From an uncultured Caldilinea sp. (GTDB lineage Bacteria > Chloroflexota > Anaerolineae > Caldilineales > Caldilineaceae): a stretch of 28,915 bases of DNA. Made by a program: the position numbers and the translations under genes. This document shows positions 1 through 22,318 of this stretch, one piece after another. Location of the stretch: contig CALFWA010000333.1 in assembly GCA_937928035.1 (NCBI GenBank), positions 1 to 28,915 on the forward strand. Reading direction: 5' to 3'. The notes under the pieces were generated by a model. It searched no databases and had not been told where the DNA came from. It saw only the letters and a program-made list of their open reading frames with translations. Position 1 is the first letter of the stretch; the number at the start of each line of letters is the position of its first letter.

Positions 1-25
1 GAGAGATAAAGCCTTTACACTACGA

Positions 26-240
26 ATGGAGGCAATGATGACAATGAGTACGACACGACGAACATACAGCTGCGAGTTCAAGAGCAAAGCGGTTGAACTC
101 GCAGCAAGGAGTGGCAGGCCGCTAGCCGAAGTCGCACGCGAATCGGGGCTGTCGGAGAGGCTGCTCAAGCAGTGGGTGCAAAAGGCCAAACAGGACGGAG
201 AAGCAGCATTTCCCGGCCACGGTCGCCTGAAAGCAACAGA
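26..240 (+). pseudogene. IS3-family transposase orfA fragment
   Basis: The translated N-terminal part matches the IS3 orfA pattern: an RRTYS-EFK start, a helix-turn-helix built around AEVARESGLSERLLKQWV, and the FPGHGRL stretch that precedes the leucine-zipper region in intact copies. After that point (about base 228) the similarity stops and the frame runs into unrelated sequence, so the coiled-coil tail and the programmed frameshift region are gone. The likely original start is one of the closely spaced ATGs at 26-44. Confidence 0.8.
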
Positions 241-680
241 TATAAGCGCAAGCTGCCGGTGGCCGAAAACGTGTTGCAGCAAAACTTCACGGCCGAGCAG
301 TCCAGTGCAAAGTGGGTCGCCGACATCACCTACATCCCCACAGATGAAGGGCGGCTCTATCTGGCGGTGGTTATGGATGTCTTTTCTTGGAAAGTCGTTG
401 GGTGGACGATGGATGCACGCATGACAGGTCAACCGGTCGAACGTGCACTTGACGCAGCATCGATGCTTTGATGGAGAGCTTCTGGGCCACGCTCAAAACT
501 GAACTCGTCGAGGAGCTGCTTTTCGCATCGCACGCCGCTGCGCGTTGCGACATCCTCCTCTACATCGAAGGCTTTTACAATCTGCGTCGTCGTCATTCGG
601 CTCTTGGCTATCTGAGTCCGGTGGAATTTGAACGGCGTCACTTGGGCGCCCTCAGTGCGCCGAAGGCGGCTGGTGCTTAA
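241..680 (+). pseudogene. IS3-family transposase orfB fragments (DDE domain, deleted)
   Basis: Two pieces in different frames belong to the IS3 orfB integrase. The first (about 241-460) contains WVADITYIPTDEGRLYLAVV, including the first catalytic Asp of the DDE triad, and DVFSWKVVGW. The second (468-680, shifted frame) contains MESFWATLKTEL with the third catalytic acid (Glu) and the ending FYNLRRRHSALGYLSPVEFE, typical of the C-terminus. The stretch between them, which in intact elements holds the HSDRG motif with the second Asp, is deleted with a frame change near 455-470. The protein is therefore inactive. Confidence 0.85.
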
Positions 681-780
681 CTTTCTTTCCATCAAAACGG
701 GTCAATATCATTTCGCCCGATCCGGATCGGTGGAGTTTCCTGGGCCAGAAACAACCGGCAAGCGGACAGAACTCCGTCCT

Positions 781-1427
781 CTAGCGAGCAGCTCCCCTTC
801 TGAGAAACCAGGCCACCGCCTCCGTGCGGTTGGCGACGCCAAGTTTCTCATAGATGTTTTTCAGGTGAAAGCGCACCGTGTTCTCGCTGACGGAAAGGGC
901 GGCGGCGATCTCGGCATTGGTGGAGCCGCGGGCCAGCTTTTCCAGCACTTCCAGCTCGCGCTGAGACAGTGCAGACGCTTCGCCAGAGCGCCTGCCGCTG
1001 CTCATCATCCAGCGTTGCGCCGCACGAGGAAAGACCAGTCGCCCTTGCGCCACCTGTCGGATCGCTTCGATCGTCTGCGTGGGAGACTCGGTCTTCAGCG
1101 CAAATCCTTCGGCGCCATAATGCAACGCCTTTTGCATGCTTTCTCCATCACCGAAGGCCGTCAGAATGAGCACGCGCACGGGCAGCTCCCGTCGCCGAAT
1201 TTCTGCCAGCGCATCCAACCCGTTGGAGGGCATCTGTGCATCGACGACGGCGACATCGACCGTCGAAGCGGCGCGTTCCAGAAAGTCCAGCAGCTCCCGA
1301 CCGTTTTGCACGATCTGGACGACTTCCATATCCGGTTGGCGATCGATCAATGAGCGCAATCCTTCGGTGACAAGCGCATGGTCGTCCGCCAACACGATGC
1401 GAATGCGACGATCGCAGGATGAACTGT

Positions 1428-1431
<4 letters not shown>
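781..1431 (-). CDS. NarL/LuxR-family response regulator
   Basis: This is a 216-residue two-domain regulator, the usual length for the NarL/FixJ family. The receiver domain (about 11-125) shows the acidic pair D16-D17, the phosphoacceptor D64 in VVDAQMP, T91 and K113. A LuxR-type helix-turn-helix follows at about 154-211 (LSQRELEVLEKLARG, then SENTVRFHLKNIYEKLGV). It should bind DNA as a dimer after phosphorylation. Its ATG overlaps the end of the upstream kinase gene by four bases (ATGA), so the two are translationally coupled and surely partners. The target genes are unknown. The nearest candidates are the divergent acetyl-CoA synthetase operon or its own promoter. No strong terminator follows, only a weak imperfect hairpin at about 764-779. 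Confidence 0.93.
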
Positions 1432-2240
<809 letters not shown>

Positions 2241-2289
2241 GAAAAACTATCGCAATGGGTGTTGAAGATTTAGAGCAAATTTGTATTCT

Positions 2290-2318
2290 ATTCTATGAAG
2301 TTGGTGTAATCATGTCAA
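2290..2318 (-). promoter_or_regulatory. Sigma-70-type promoter for the kinase/regulator operon
   Basis: On the minus strand TTGACA (2318-2313) is followed after exactly 17 bases by TAGAAT (2295-2290). This is a perfect -35 and a five-of-six -10 at ideal spacing. Transcription would start near 2283, giving a leader of about 40 bases before the TTG at 2240. On the opposite strand TTGTAT (2281-2286) and TGTAAT (2305-2310), 18 bases apart, make a weaker overlapping candidate toward the acetyl-CoA synthetase gene. The rest of the 300-base gap (2241-2540) holds several TTCCTGG-like half-motifs and the AGGAGG site of the next gene, and I saw nothing coding in it. Confidence 0.6.
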
Positions 2319-2540
2319 CTGAGGCGCTTTCCCCGCAAAAGGCGAATCGGTCGACTGGGTTCGCTTCCTGGGGGGCTCCCGACGGTCAACGGCTTCCTGT
2401 TTGCTTTCCAGACGATTTCCGGTTTAAATAGATTCGCTGCAGCCCTGACGATTTCTTGCCAGGACTACAGCGCAACGCCATCGTTTGCAGATCTCATGAT
2501 TGAAACACCACATCGGTATTGCAAAGGAGGAAACCGTCCC

Positions 2541-4454
<1,914 letters not shown>

Positions 4455-4462
4455 CGGTCGAT

Positions 4463-4497
4463 CGCCTTCCAGGAAGATCCAGGCTTCCTGGAAGGCG
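4463..4497 (+). terminator. 14-bp perfect hairpin after the first synthetase gene
   Basis: The arms 4463-4476 and 4484-4497 are perfect reverse complements over 14 bp around a 7-base loop, starting nine bases after the TGA of the acetyl-CoA synthetase gene. There is no immediate T-tract, so this may be a partial terminator, a 3'-end stabiliser that adjusts expression of the upstream gene relative to the operon, or a relic of a mobile repeat. Each arm contains an 11-base near-palindrome (CTTCCAGGAAG and CTTCCTGGAAG). The same motif is found at both ends of the repeat element at 19741-20135. Confidence 0.55.
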
Positions 4498-4625
4498 TCC
4501 GGCGGTAATGGATTTTGCATAGTTCGTAGCTAAAATTTTATTCCTTCCCAACCACAATCCAGTTAACGGCGTTGGCTGCGCTTTTGGCGCGGCGCAGGTT
4601 TCTTTTACCCATTTTTCGGAGGTGC

Positions 4626-6510
<1,885 letters not shown>

Positions 6511-6615
6511 GTCGGAGAAACGGGAGCGCCAAAGGCGAACGATCGGGCGTAGTTTTCTTTAATCTCTTCATTGTGTTCTTTCGTGGTTCGTTGAATTCAT
6601 CAAGGAGGAAGCATT

Positions 6616-6951
6616 ATGACCAAATTGGCGACACCCCCCAAAAAGTCGAGCGGCAAGGACGCCCAGGGCGGTGGCCGGAGAGGAGGAAGACAGGAATGGT
6701 CGCCGGAAAAAGCAAACGCCTATTGGAAGCGCAATCTGCGCCTGATCGGCGTTCTGCTGACGATCTGGTTCGTCGTCTCATATCTGCTCGGCCTGATCCT
6801 CGCCAATGCGCTTTACGGCGTGCGCATCGGTCAGTTGCCGATGAGCTTCTGGTTCGCCCAGCAGGGAGCCATCTTTGTCTTTGTGATCCTGATTTTCGTC
6901 TACTGTTGGCTCATGGATCGCATCGACAAAGAATTCGACGTGCATGAATAG
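6616..6951 (+). CDS. DUF4212 small subunit of sodium:solute symporter
   Basis: A 111-residue protein with two hydrophobic segments (about 41-63 and 78-100) and the conserved YWKRNLRLI motif before the first and WLMDRIDKEFDV after the second, which is the pattern of the DUF4212 family. These proteins are encoded directly before a VC_2705-type symporter and are thought to be its small membrane partner, comparable to YjcH beside ActP. Residues 1-30 form a Lys/Gly/Arg-rich hydrophilic extension that should lie in the cytosol. AAGGAGGAA at 6603-6611 is an ideal ribosome site for the ATG at 6616. The symporter gene starts 36 bases after the stop. Confidence 0.92.
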   Translation: MTKLATPPKKSSGKDAQGGGRRGGRQEWSPEKANAYWKRNLRLIGVLLTIWFVVSYLLGLILANALYGVRIGQLPMSFWFAQQGAIFVFVILIFVYCWLMDRIDKEFDVHE

Positions 6952-6987
6952 CCTCAGACGTCTGCGAGCATACAGGAGAATCCAACT

Positions 6988-8769
<1,782 letters not shown>

Positions 8770-8874
8770 GGGCGATCAAAGCAGAGTTGTCCAGAAGTCC
8801 GATTTTCGTGTACCCTTGAACGCAAGCAAAATGTTGGCGAATGAGGGCGGCGGACGAGGGTGAAAACTTTAGCA

Positions 8875-8899
8875 CGAGGGGGTCTGATCCGCCCCCTCG
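8875..8899 (+). other. Leader hairpin before the DUF294 gene
   Basis: CGAGGGGG (8875-8882) and CCCCCTCG (8892-8899) form a perfect 8-bp GC-rich stem with a 9-base loop, 24 bases before the ATG at 8924. No T-tract follows, so a terminator is unlikely. It could slow or protect the transcript between the symporter and the regulator gene. A weak promoter-like pair, TTGTCC (8787-8792) and TACCCT (8811-8816) with 18-base spacing, lies upstream in the same 154-base gap. Confidence 0.4.
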
Positions 8900-8923
8900 C
8901 GCTGCATGTACAGGACTGGATAG

Positions 8924-10726
<1,803 letters not shown>

Positions 10727-10759
10727 AATTCGATCTTGAGGCAGCGTCAGAGAGCTTCC

Positions 10760-11155
10760 ATGAACCTGAATCGGATCCATCGAATCTTTTTCGGCGGCGT
10801 GATCGGGCTGCTGGCTGGCTTCAGCTTTCACATGGCCGTGCTCCCCTTTGTGGCGGAGCATTTTTTGCCCGAAATGCTTGACGCGCTCCATATGACCCTG
10901 AGGTCGACCATGCTCTGGGCGGTCGGCGTGTGGATGGCCGCCGGCGCGCTGGCGGCGTGGTGGGGAGGCGCCCGACGGGGAAGCATGATTTTCGGAGCAG
11001 GGGGTCTGTTGGCCGGCGCCCTTTTGGGCGGGATGATGGCGTGGAGCAGTCTGTCATGGGGCGTATTTCTGGCCGCGGCGACGGCGGGTTGGCTCTACGG
11101 CTGGGGAGCCGGGCTGCTGGTCGGCGCCGGCTTCGGCCCCGCCCCCGAAGGGTGA
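10760..11155 (+). CDS. Small glycine-rich multi-pass membrane protein, unknown function
   Basis: I do not recognise this 131-residue protein. It has about four hydrophobic segments (around 8-28, 47-68, 75-95 and 98-120), many Gly-Ala pairs, and almost no soluble domain. It starts 33 bases after the DUF294 gene in the same direction, so it is probably co-transcribed. I preferred the ATG at 10760 to an in-frame TTG at 10736 because the extra residues are charged and not membrane-like. It could be an accessory subunit of the transporter or of the symporter-like kinase downstream, but this is position-based inference only. Confidence 0.65.
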   Translation: MNLNRIHRIFFGGVIGLLAGFSFHMAVLPFVAEHFLPEMLDALHMTLRSTMLWAVGVWMAAGALAAWWGGARRGSMIFGAGGLLAGALLGGMMAWSSLSWGVFLAAATAGWLYGWGAGLLVGAGFGPAPEG

Positions 11156-11181
11156 TTTGCATGAATCGAGGAGGCGCAGCG

Positions 11182-11217
11182 ATGAGCAGCGCTTACGGGT
11201 CGCCAGAAGTATTGTGA
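11182..11217 (+). CDS. Possible 11-residue micro-ORF
   Basis: ATG at 11182 opens a frame of 11 codons (MSSAYGSPEVL) ending at TGA 11215-11217. GGAGG lies seven bases upstream (11170-11174), a better site than those of many neighbours. It lies in the gap between two small membrane-protein genes and about 60 bases ahead of the second one. It may be a leader peptide, a translational relay or chance. The peptide has no recognisable attenuator run of a single amino acid. Confidence 0.2.
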   Translation: MSSAYGSPEVL

Positions 11218-11251
11218 ATTCCCGGCAAACTTTCTGGAAGAGGATGGACAG

Positions 11252-11266
11252 AGGAAAGGGTTTCCT
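11252..11266 (+). other. Small hairpin next to a ribosome-binding site
   Basis: AGGAAA (11252-11257) and TTTCCT (11261-11266) form a 6-bp stem around GGG, directly before the GGGAGGG that serves the ATG at 11278. It is close enough to affect access to the ribosome site. The right arm carries a TTTCCTGG half-site similar to the intergenic repeat motif seen elsewhere in the window. Confidence 0.3.
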
Positions 11267-11277
11267 GGGAGGGTGAG

Positions 11278-11472
11278 ATGCGCAGCGGTGCGCGTGAATC
11301 CTGGTTGGTTGTCTTATTTGTGGTCGGCTGCCTGCTGTTTAGCTATCCGCTAATGGAGTTGTTCAATGACGCCGCTCTGTTGTTCGGCGCGCCGGTCAGC
11401 GTGCTCTATCTGTTCGGCGCGTGGCTGGGCGTGATCGGCGCCGCCTGGTTGATTCACGAGCGACGCGGATAG
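11278..11472 (+). CDS. Small two-segment membrane protein upstream of the symporter-like kinase
   Basis: A 64-residue protein consisting almost entirely of two hydrophobic helices (about 8-27 and 37-57) with a short basic tail (HERRG). GGGAGGG at 11268-11274 precedes the ATG. The stop is eight bases before the ATG of the symporter-like kinase, so the two are very likely co-translated. By analogy with the DUF4212/YjcH small subunits that precede true symporters, it may be a partner of the kinase's transporter domain. I cannot assign it to a named family from memory, so the function is inference. Confidence 0.75.
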   Translation: MRSGARESWLVVLFVVGCLLFSYPLMELFNDAALLFGAPVSVLYLFGAWLGVIGAAWLIHERRG

Positions 11473-11480
11473 GCGGACTG

Positions 11481-14246
<2,766 letters not shown>

Positions 14247-14261
14247 CGTGTGGAGGAAAGC

Positions 14262-14655
<394 letters not shown>

Positions 14656-14675
<20 letters not shown>

Positions 14676-16788
14676 CAAGCTGGTCGGCGTCGTCGCCCTG
14701 ACTGCGCTTGCAACAGGACTGGGAGCAGGCTGGCTCCTGGCGCAGGCGGCGCAACAAAACGGCGCCCTTTTGTGGCTCGGCGTCGCCCTCATCCTGGCGG
14801 CGCTGATCATCGCCGCAGTGACAGGGCAGCGCTTCGTGCGCGCCTTCGTGTGGGACGTGCGCCGGCTGATCGACGCCGGACGCCTGATGCTCACCGTGCA
14901 CCCGAAGCATCGGGTGCAGCCCATCGGCCTCCCCGATATCCAAGAGATGGCGGCGTTGCTCAATCAATTTGCGGAGCGTCTCGAGCAAGTGCAAAAAGAA
15001 CGCGCCGAGATCGTCCGACAGGCGCGCTCCGACGTCGAACAGGAGCGTGCCATGCTGGCGACGCTGCTGGCCGAGCTGACGGAAGGCGTGCTGGTTTGCA
15101 ACCTGGATGGACAGATTCTATTGTATAATCGCAGCGCACGGCGCTTGTTGGATGGAAGCCCAAGCGACGCTGCGCAGCCTTTCGTAGGGTTGGGGCGTTC
15201 GGTCTTCGGCCTCATCGACCGCAACGCCATCGTCCACGCGCTGGAGCAGGTGCACTATCTGCTCCAGCGTCGCAAGCCGGATGAACAGGCCATGATGACC
15301 AGCTTTGTCATCGCTGCAGCCAACGGTCGTCTGCTGCGCACTCGGCTGGCGCCCCTCACAGAGGGCGATGGAAGTCTGCGCGGCTACATTCTGACTTTGC
15401 AAGACGTCGGCGAAGGAATCGAGCGCAGCCTGCGCCGCGACGCGCTCCTGCAAACACTGACCGAGCGTCAGCGCGCCTCGCTTGGCGCCATCCGCGCCGC
15501 GATCGAAGCGATGGAGAGCTACCCCAACATGACCGCTGCGCAACGACAGCGCTTTCAGCAGGTGATTCTGGATGAGGCGCAGCAGTTGAGCGAGCAGATC
15601 GACGAGATGATGCGCGGCCATGCCAGCGACCTGCGTGCGCAGTGGATGCTTGAAGAGATCGCCGCCCCAGATCTGTTGTGGGCGGTGCAGCGTCGCCTTG
15701 CAGATCGCCTGGGCGTCGAGGTCACCCCCGGCGCAATGGACGACGCCCTGCACCTCAAGATTGATAATTACACGCTGATGCAGGGTCTCTTCCATCTGGC
15801 GCACACGCTGTCGCAAGATTTCGGCGTGCGCTCGTTGACGCTTTCTGTGCAGGGCGTGGAGAGCTTCGCCGCCATCGACATCGAATGGCCTTGCCGCGGC
15901 GTCGCCATGGAGCGATGGCAGCGCTGGAAGGAGAGGGCGTTCGTCGTCGACGACCGGGACGGCGTCGTTACGCTGCGCGAGGTCGCCGAACGCCATGGCG
16001 GCGAGGTTTGGTTTCAGATGCGCCCCTCGGGTGAAAGCGCCTACTTTCGCCTGCTCTTGCCGCGCGCCGTCGACGCAACGCCTGTTGCATCGGCCCCTGC
16101 AAAGTCCTTCATGGCTCCATCGGTCGAAAGCCGCCCAGAATACTATGATTTCGATCTCTTCCATCAACCAGGCCAGCATCCTGAACTCGATCGGCGGCCG
16201 TTGCGCTCGCTCACCTACACCGTGCTCGACGCCGAAACCACCGGCCTAACCCCGGGCCTGGACGAAATTGTCTCGATCGGGGCGCTGCGCATCGTCAATG
16301 GACGCCTTCTGCGCCAGGAAGTCTTCGAGCAACTTGTCGATCCCCGACGGCCCATTCCGGCCGCCGCTACGGCCATCCACGGCATCACGGATGAGATGGT
16401 CAAAGGTCAGCCCACCATTGAAGTCGTATTGCCCCGTTTGCTTAAATTTGTCGAAGACACCGTGCTGGTGGGGCATAACCTGGCCTTCGACCTGCGCATG
16501 TTCAAAGAGAAAGAAGCCGAAAGCGGAGTTTGCTTTGTCAACCCGGTTCTGGATACACTCCTTTTATCGGCTGTTCTCCATCCCGAAGAGGAGCGTCATG
16601 GCCTGGAGGACATCGCCAGGCGATTGGGAGTGCAGGTCTTGGGGCGGCACACTGCGCTTGGCGACGCCATTCTGGCCGGAGAGATCTTCCTGCGCATGAT
16701 CCCGTTGTTGGAGGAGCGAGGAATTTACACGCTCCAACAAGCAAGGGTGGCGGCCGAACAGACGTACTTTGCCCGCCTGGAGTATTGA
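14656..16788 (+). CDS. Membrane PAS/pseudo-histidine-kinase fused to DnaQ-like DEDDh exonuclease
   Basis: A 710-residue fusion. It has two membrane helices (about 8-30 and 38-56), a coiled coil, a PAS-like domain (about 135-250), a kinase-like region (255-470), and a C-terminal epsilon/DnaQ-type exonuclease (520-705). In the dimerisation helix the phosphoacceptor His is replaced, with E270 at its position, although the surrounding pattern (LGAIRAAIE...LDEAQQLSEQIDEM) is preserved. The ATPase-like part has no N-box Asn and no DxGxG, so it should not phosphorylate. The exonuclease keeps D525, E527, D612, H665 and D670, the full DEDDh set. The gene overlaps the receiver gene by 20 bases (ATG 14656), which suggests that the phosphorylated receiver could dock on the pseudokinase and switch the nuclease. 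The substrate is unknown. DnaQ-type exonucleases beside DUF294 and acetate-type symporter genes occur in proteobacteria, as I recall. Confidence 0.85.
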
Positions 16789-16854
16789 ACCAAAAACATC
16801 GTCCTGGGGCGCAACTCGACAGCACGCACGCCATTAGAGCGGAGAATGTAAAGC

Positions 16855-18009
<1,155 letters not shown>

Positions 18010-18031
18010 CACACGCGACACACACTCTGAA

Positions 18032-18086
18032 TTGAGACAAAACATTGGGCGAATAAACTACATTCGCCGTATTGTGAGTTCGCCCA
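18032..18086 (+). promoter_or_regulatory. Promoter and triple GGGCGAA repeat upstream of malate synthase
   Basis: TTGAGA (18032-18037) and TAAACT (18054-18059), 16 bases apart, make a plausible promoter for malate synthase. Overlapping it is TGGGCGAAT (18046-18054), which can pair either with ATTCGCC (18062-18068; 7 bp) or with TTCGCCCA (18079-18086; 8 bp). The three copies could be an operator with an inverted and a direct half-site, or an RNA with two mutually exclusive stems in the leader. The ribosome site AGGAG (18114-18118) is not itself in either stem. Confidence 0.45.
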
Positions 18087-18124
18087 GAGATGATGACCCG
18101 TTGCATAACAGACAGGAGTAAGCC

Positions 18125-19708
<1,584 letters not shown>

Positions 19709-19740
19709 CTTGTCAGGTCTGTTTGGCTGTTCGCCGCCGT

Positions 19741-20135
19741 CTTCCAGGAAGCTCGATGGAATTTAGCAAATGATCCTGGCAATCCGTAGGCGCTGTTTGT
19801 CATTACGTTCTGCCGGTCTCTCCCAACCCTGTGATTGACCGAGAACGTGTGGCTGGGAGCCGCCCCTACGAAAACCATCGCTCTTCCGTAGGCGCTGCTC
19901 GCAGCAGCGCTTCCCCGGTTGACCAAATCCTCGGGGCTCCTTCCTCCCCCTCTCCCAGCCTTAGGAGAGGGGGCAGGGGGTGAGGGCCTCTTCTCCCCTT
20001 TACAATGCCAAGCGCTGCTCGTCGCCGCGCCCCTTGCTTCACCCAAAGCCCTGCGATTTGCTGAGACCCTGCAGCTATGAGCCGCACTCCCCGATTGCCA
20101 GATGATTTTGGTGAAAATCAGGAGCTTCCTGGAAG
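19741..20135 (+). repeat. MITE-like 395-bp non-coding element with terminal inverted repeats
   Basis: The gap 19709-20176 holds no gene. Its ends are inverted copies. CTTCCAGGAAGCTC (19741-19754) is the exact reverse complement of 20122-20135, and CTGGCAATC (19776-19784) is the exact reverse complement of 20093-20101, with a similar but diverged 20-21 bases between them. That gives imperfect terminal repeats of about 44 bp. Inside are a 12-bp direct repeat (CCGTAGGCGCTG at 19784-19795 and 19886-19897), a hairpin at 19892-19910 (8-bp stem), a hairpin at 19946-19973 (10-bp C/G stem), and two diverged copies of a roughly 50-bp unit (about 19825-19870 and 20042-20092). It could be a non-autonomous mobile element or a nest of smaller palindromic repeats. 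No transposase match is nearby. Confidence 0.6.
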
Positions 20136-20176
20136 AAAGTAGCCTATCTGGAGGTCGAAAGAGCGACGCGTGCTCC

Positions 20177-22123
<1,947 letters not shown>

Positions 22124-22304
22124 CCTGGAATCGATCGGAGAGGTTGAAACTGTTGCAAAGACAGCATACGCCGAAGGCGGCGTCGGCGAAATCAGTCGTT
22201 TGTCGAGTTGTTTTGCGCAGCAAGGGTGCGAAGCGCCATTCGCACCTGATAGAAGGGGTTACGCAGTTGAACGTGGCGCCAGACAGAGCAGATCGAACAA
22301 AGAG

Positions 22305-22318
22305 GCGGCTAACGCCGC
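22305..22318 (-). terminator. Weak terminator-like hairpin at the protease stop codon
   Basis: On the minus strand GCGGC, a 4-base loop and GCCGC form a short stem that spans the TAG codon of the protease gene and is followed by CTCTTTGTTC. The stem is only 5 bp and the T-run is broken, so this could at most reduce read-through into the phospholipase-D-like gene. Confidence 0.25.

Larger units (their letters stand above)
26..680 (+). mobile_element. Degenerate IS3-family insertion sequence remnant
   Basis: The region carries recognisable pieces of both IS3-family reading frames in the correct order, orfA (helix-turn-helix) and then orfB (DDE integrase), but in three different frames with internal deletions, so it cannot encode a working transposase. 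The start of orfB and the section containing the second catalytic Asp are missing. The outer ends are unclear. No convincing matching terminal inverted repeats or target-site duplication could be found, and the left end may lie outside the window. A 14-bp perfect palindrome (CCGATCCGGATCGG, 717-730) lies just beyond the right-hand coding remnant and may or may not belong to the element. This is a fossil insertion next to a two-component operon that itself appears intact. Confidence 0.85.

Noticed and set aside
717..730. A 14-bp perfect palindrome as a possible terminator or transposon end
   Set aside because: There is no T-tract and no matching copy at the left side of the IS remnant, so I left it only as a note.
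2496..2540. An upstream ATG that would extend the first synthetase by 15 residues
   Set aside because: AGGAGG is positioned for the ATG at 2541, and the additional residues are not typical of the family N-terminus.
15118..16179. A 353-codon minus-strand frame opposite the pseudokinase gene
   Set aside because: It has the same shadow pattern. There is no ribosome site or domain, and the plus-strand frame shows clear PAS and exonuclease domains.
19946..19973. A C/G-rich 10-bp stem as a rho-independent terminator for malate synthase
   Set aside because: It lies about 240 bases after the stop and is followed by G-rich, not T-rich, sequence. It fits better as part of the repeat element.
19709..20176. 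A CRISPR array suggested by several repeated short units
   Set aside because: The repeats are few, diverged, and not regularly spaced with unique spacers, and no cas genes are present.
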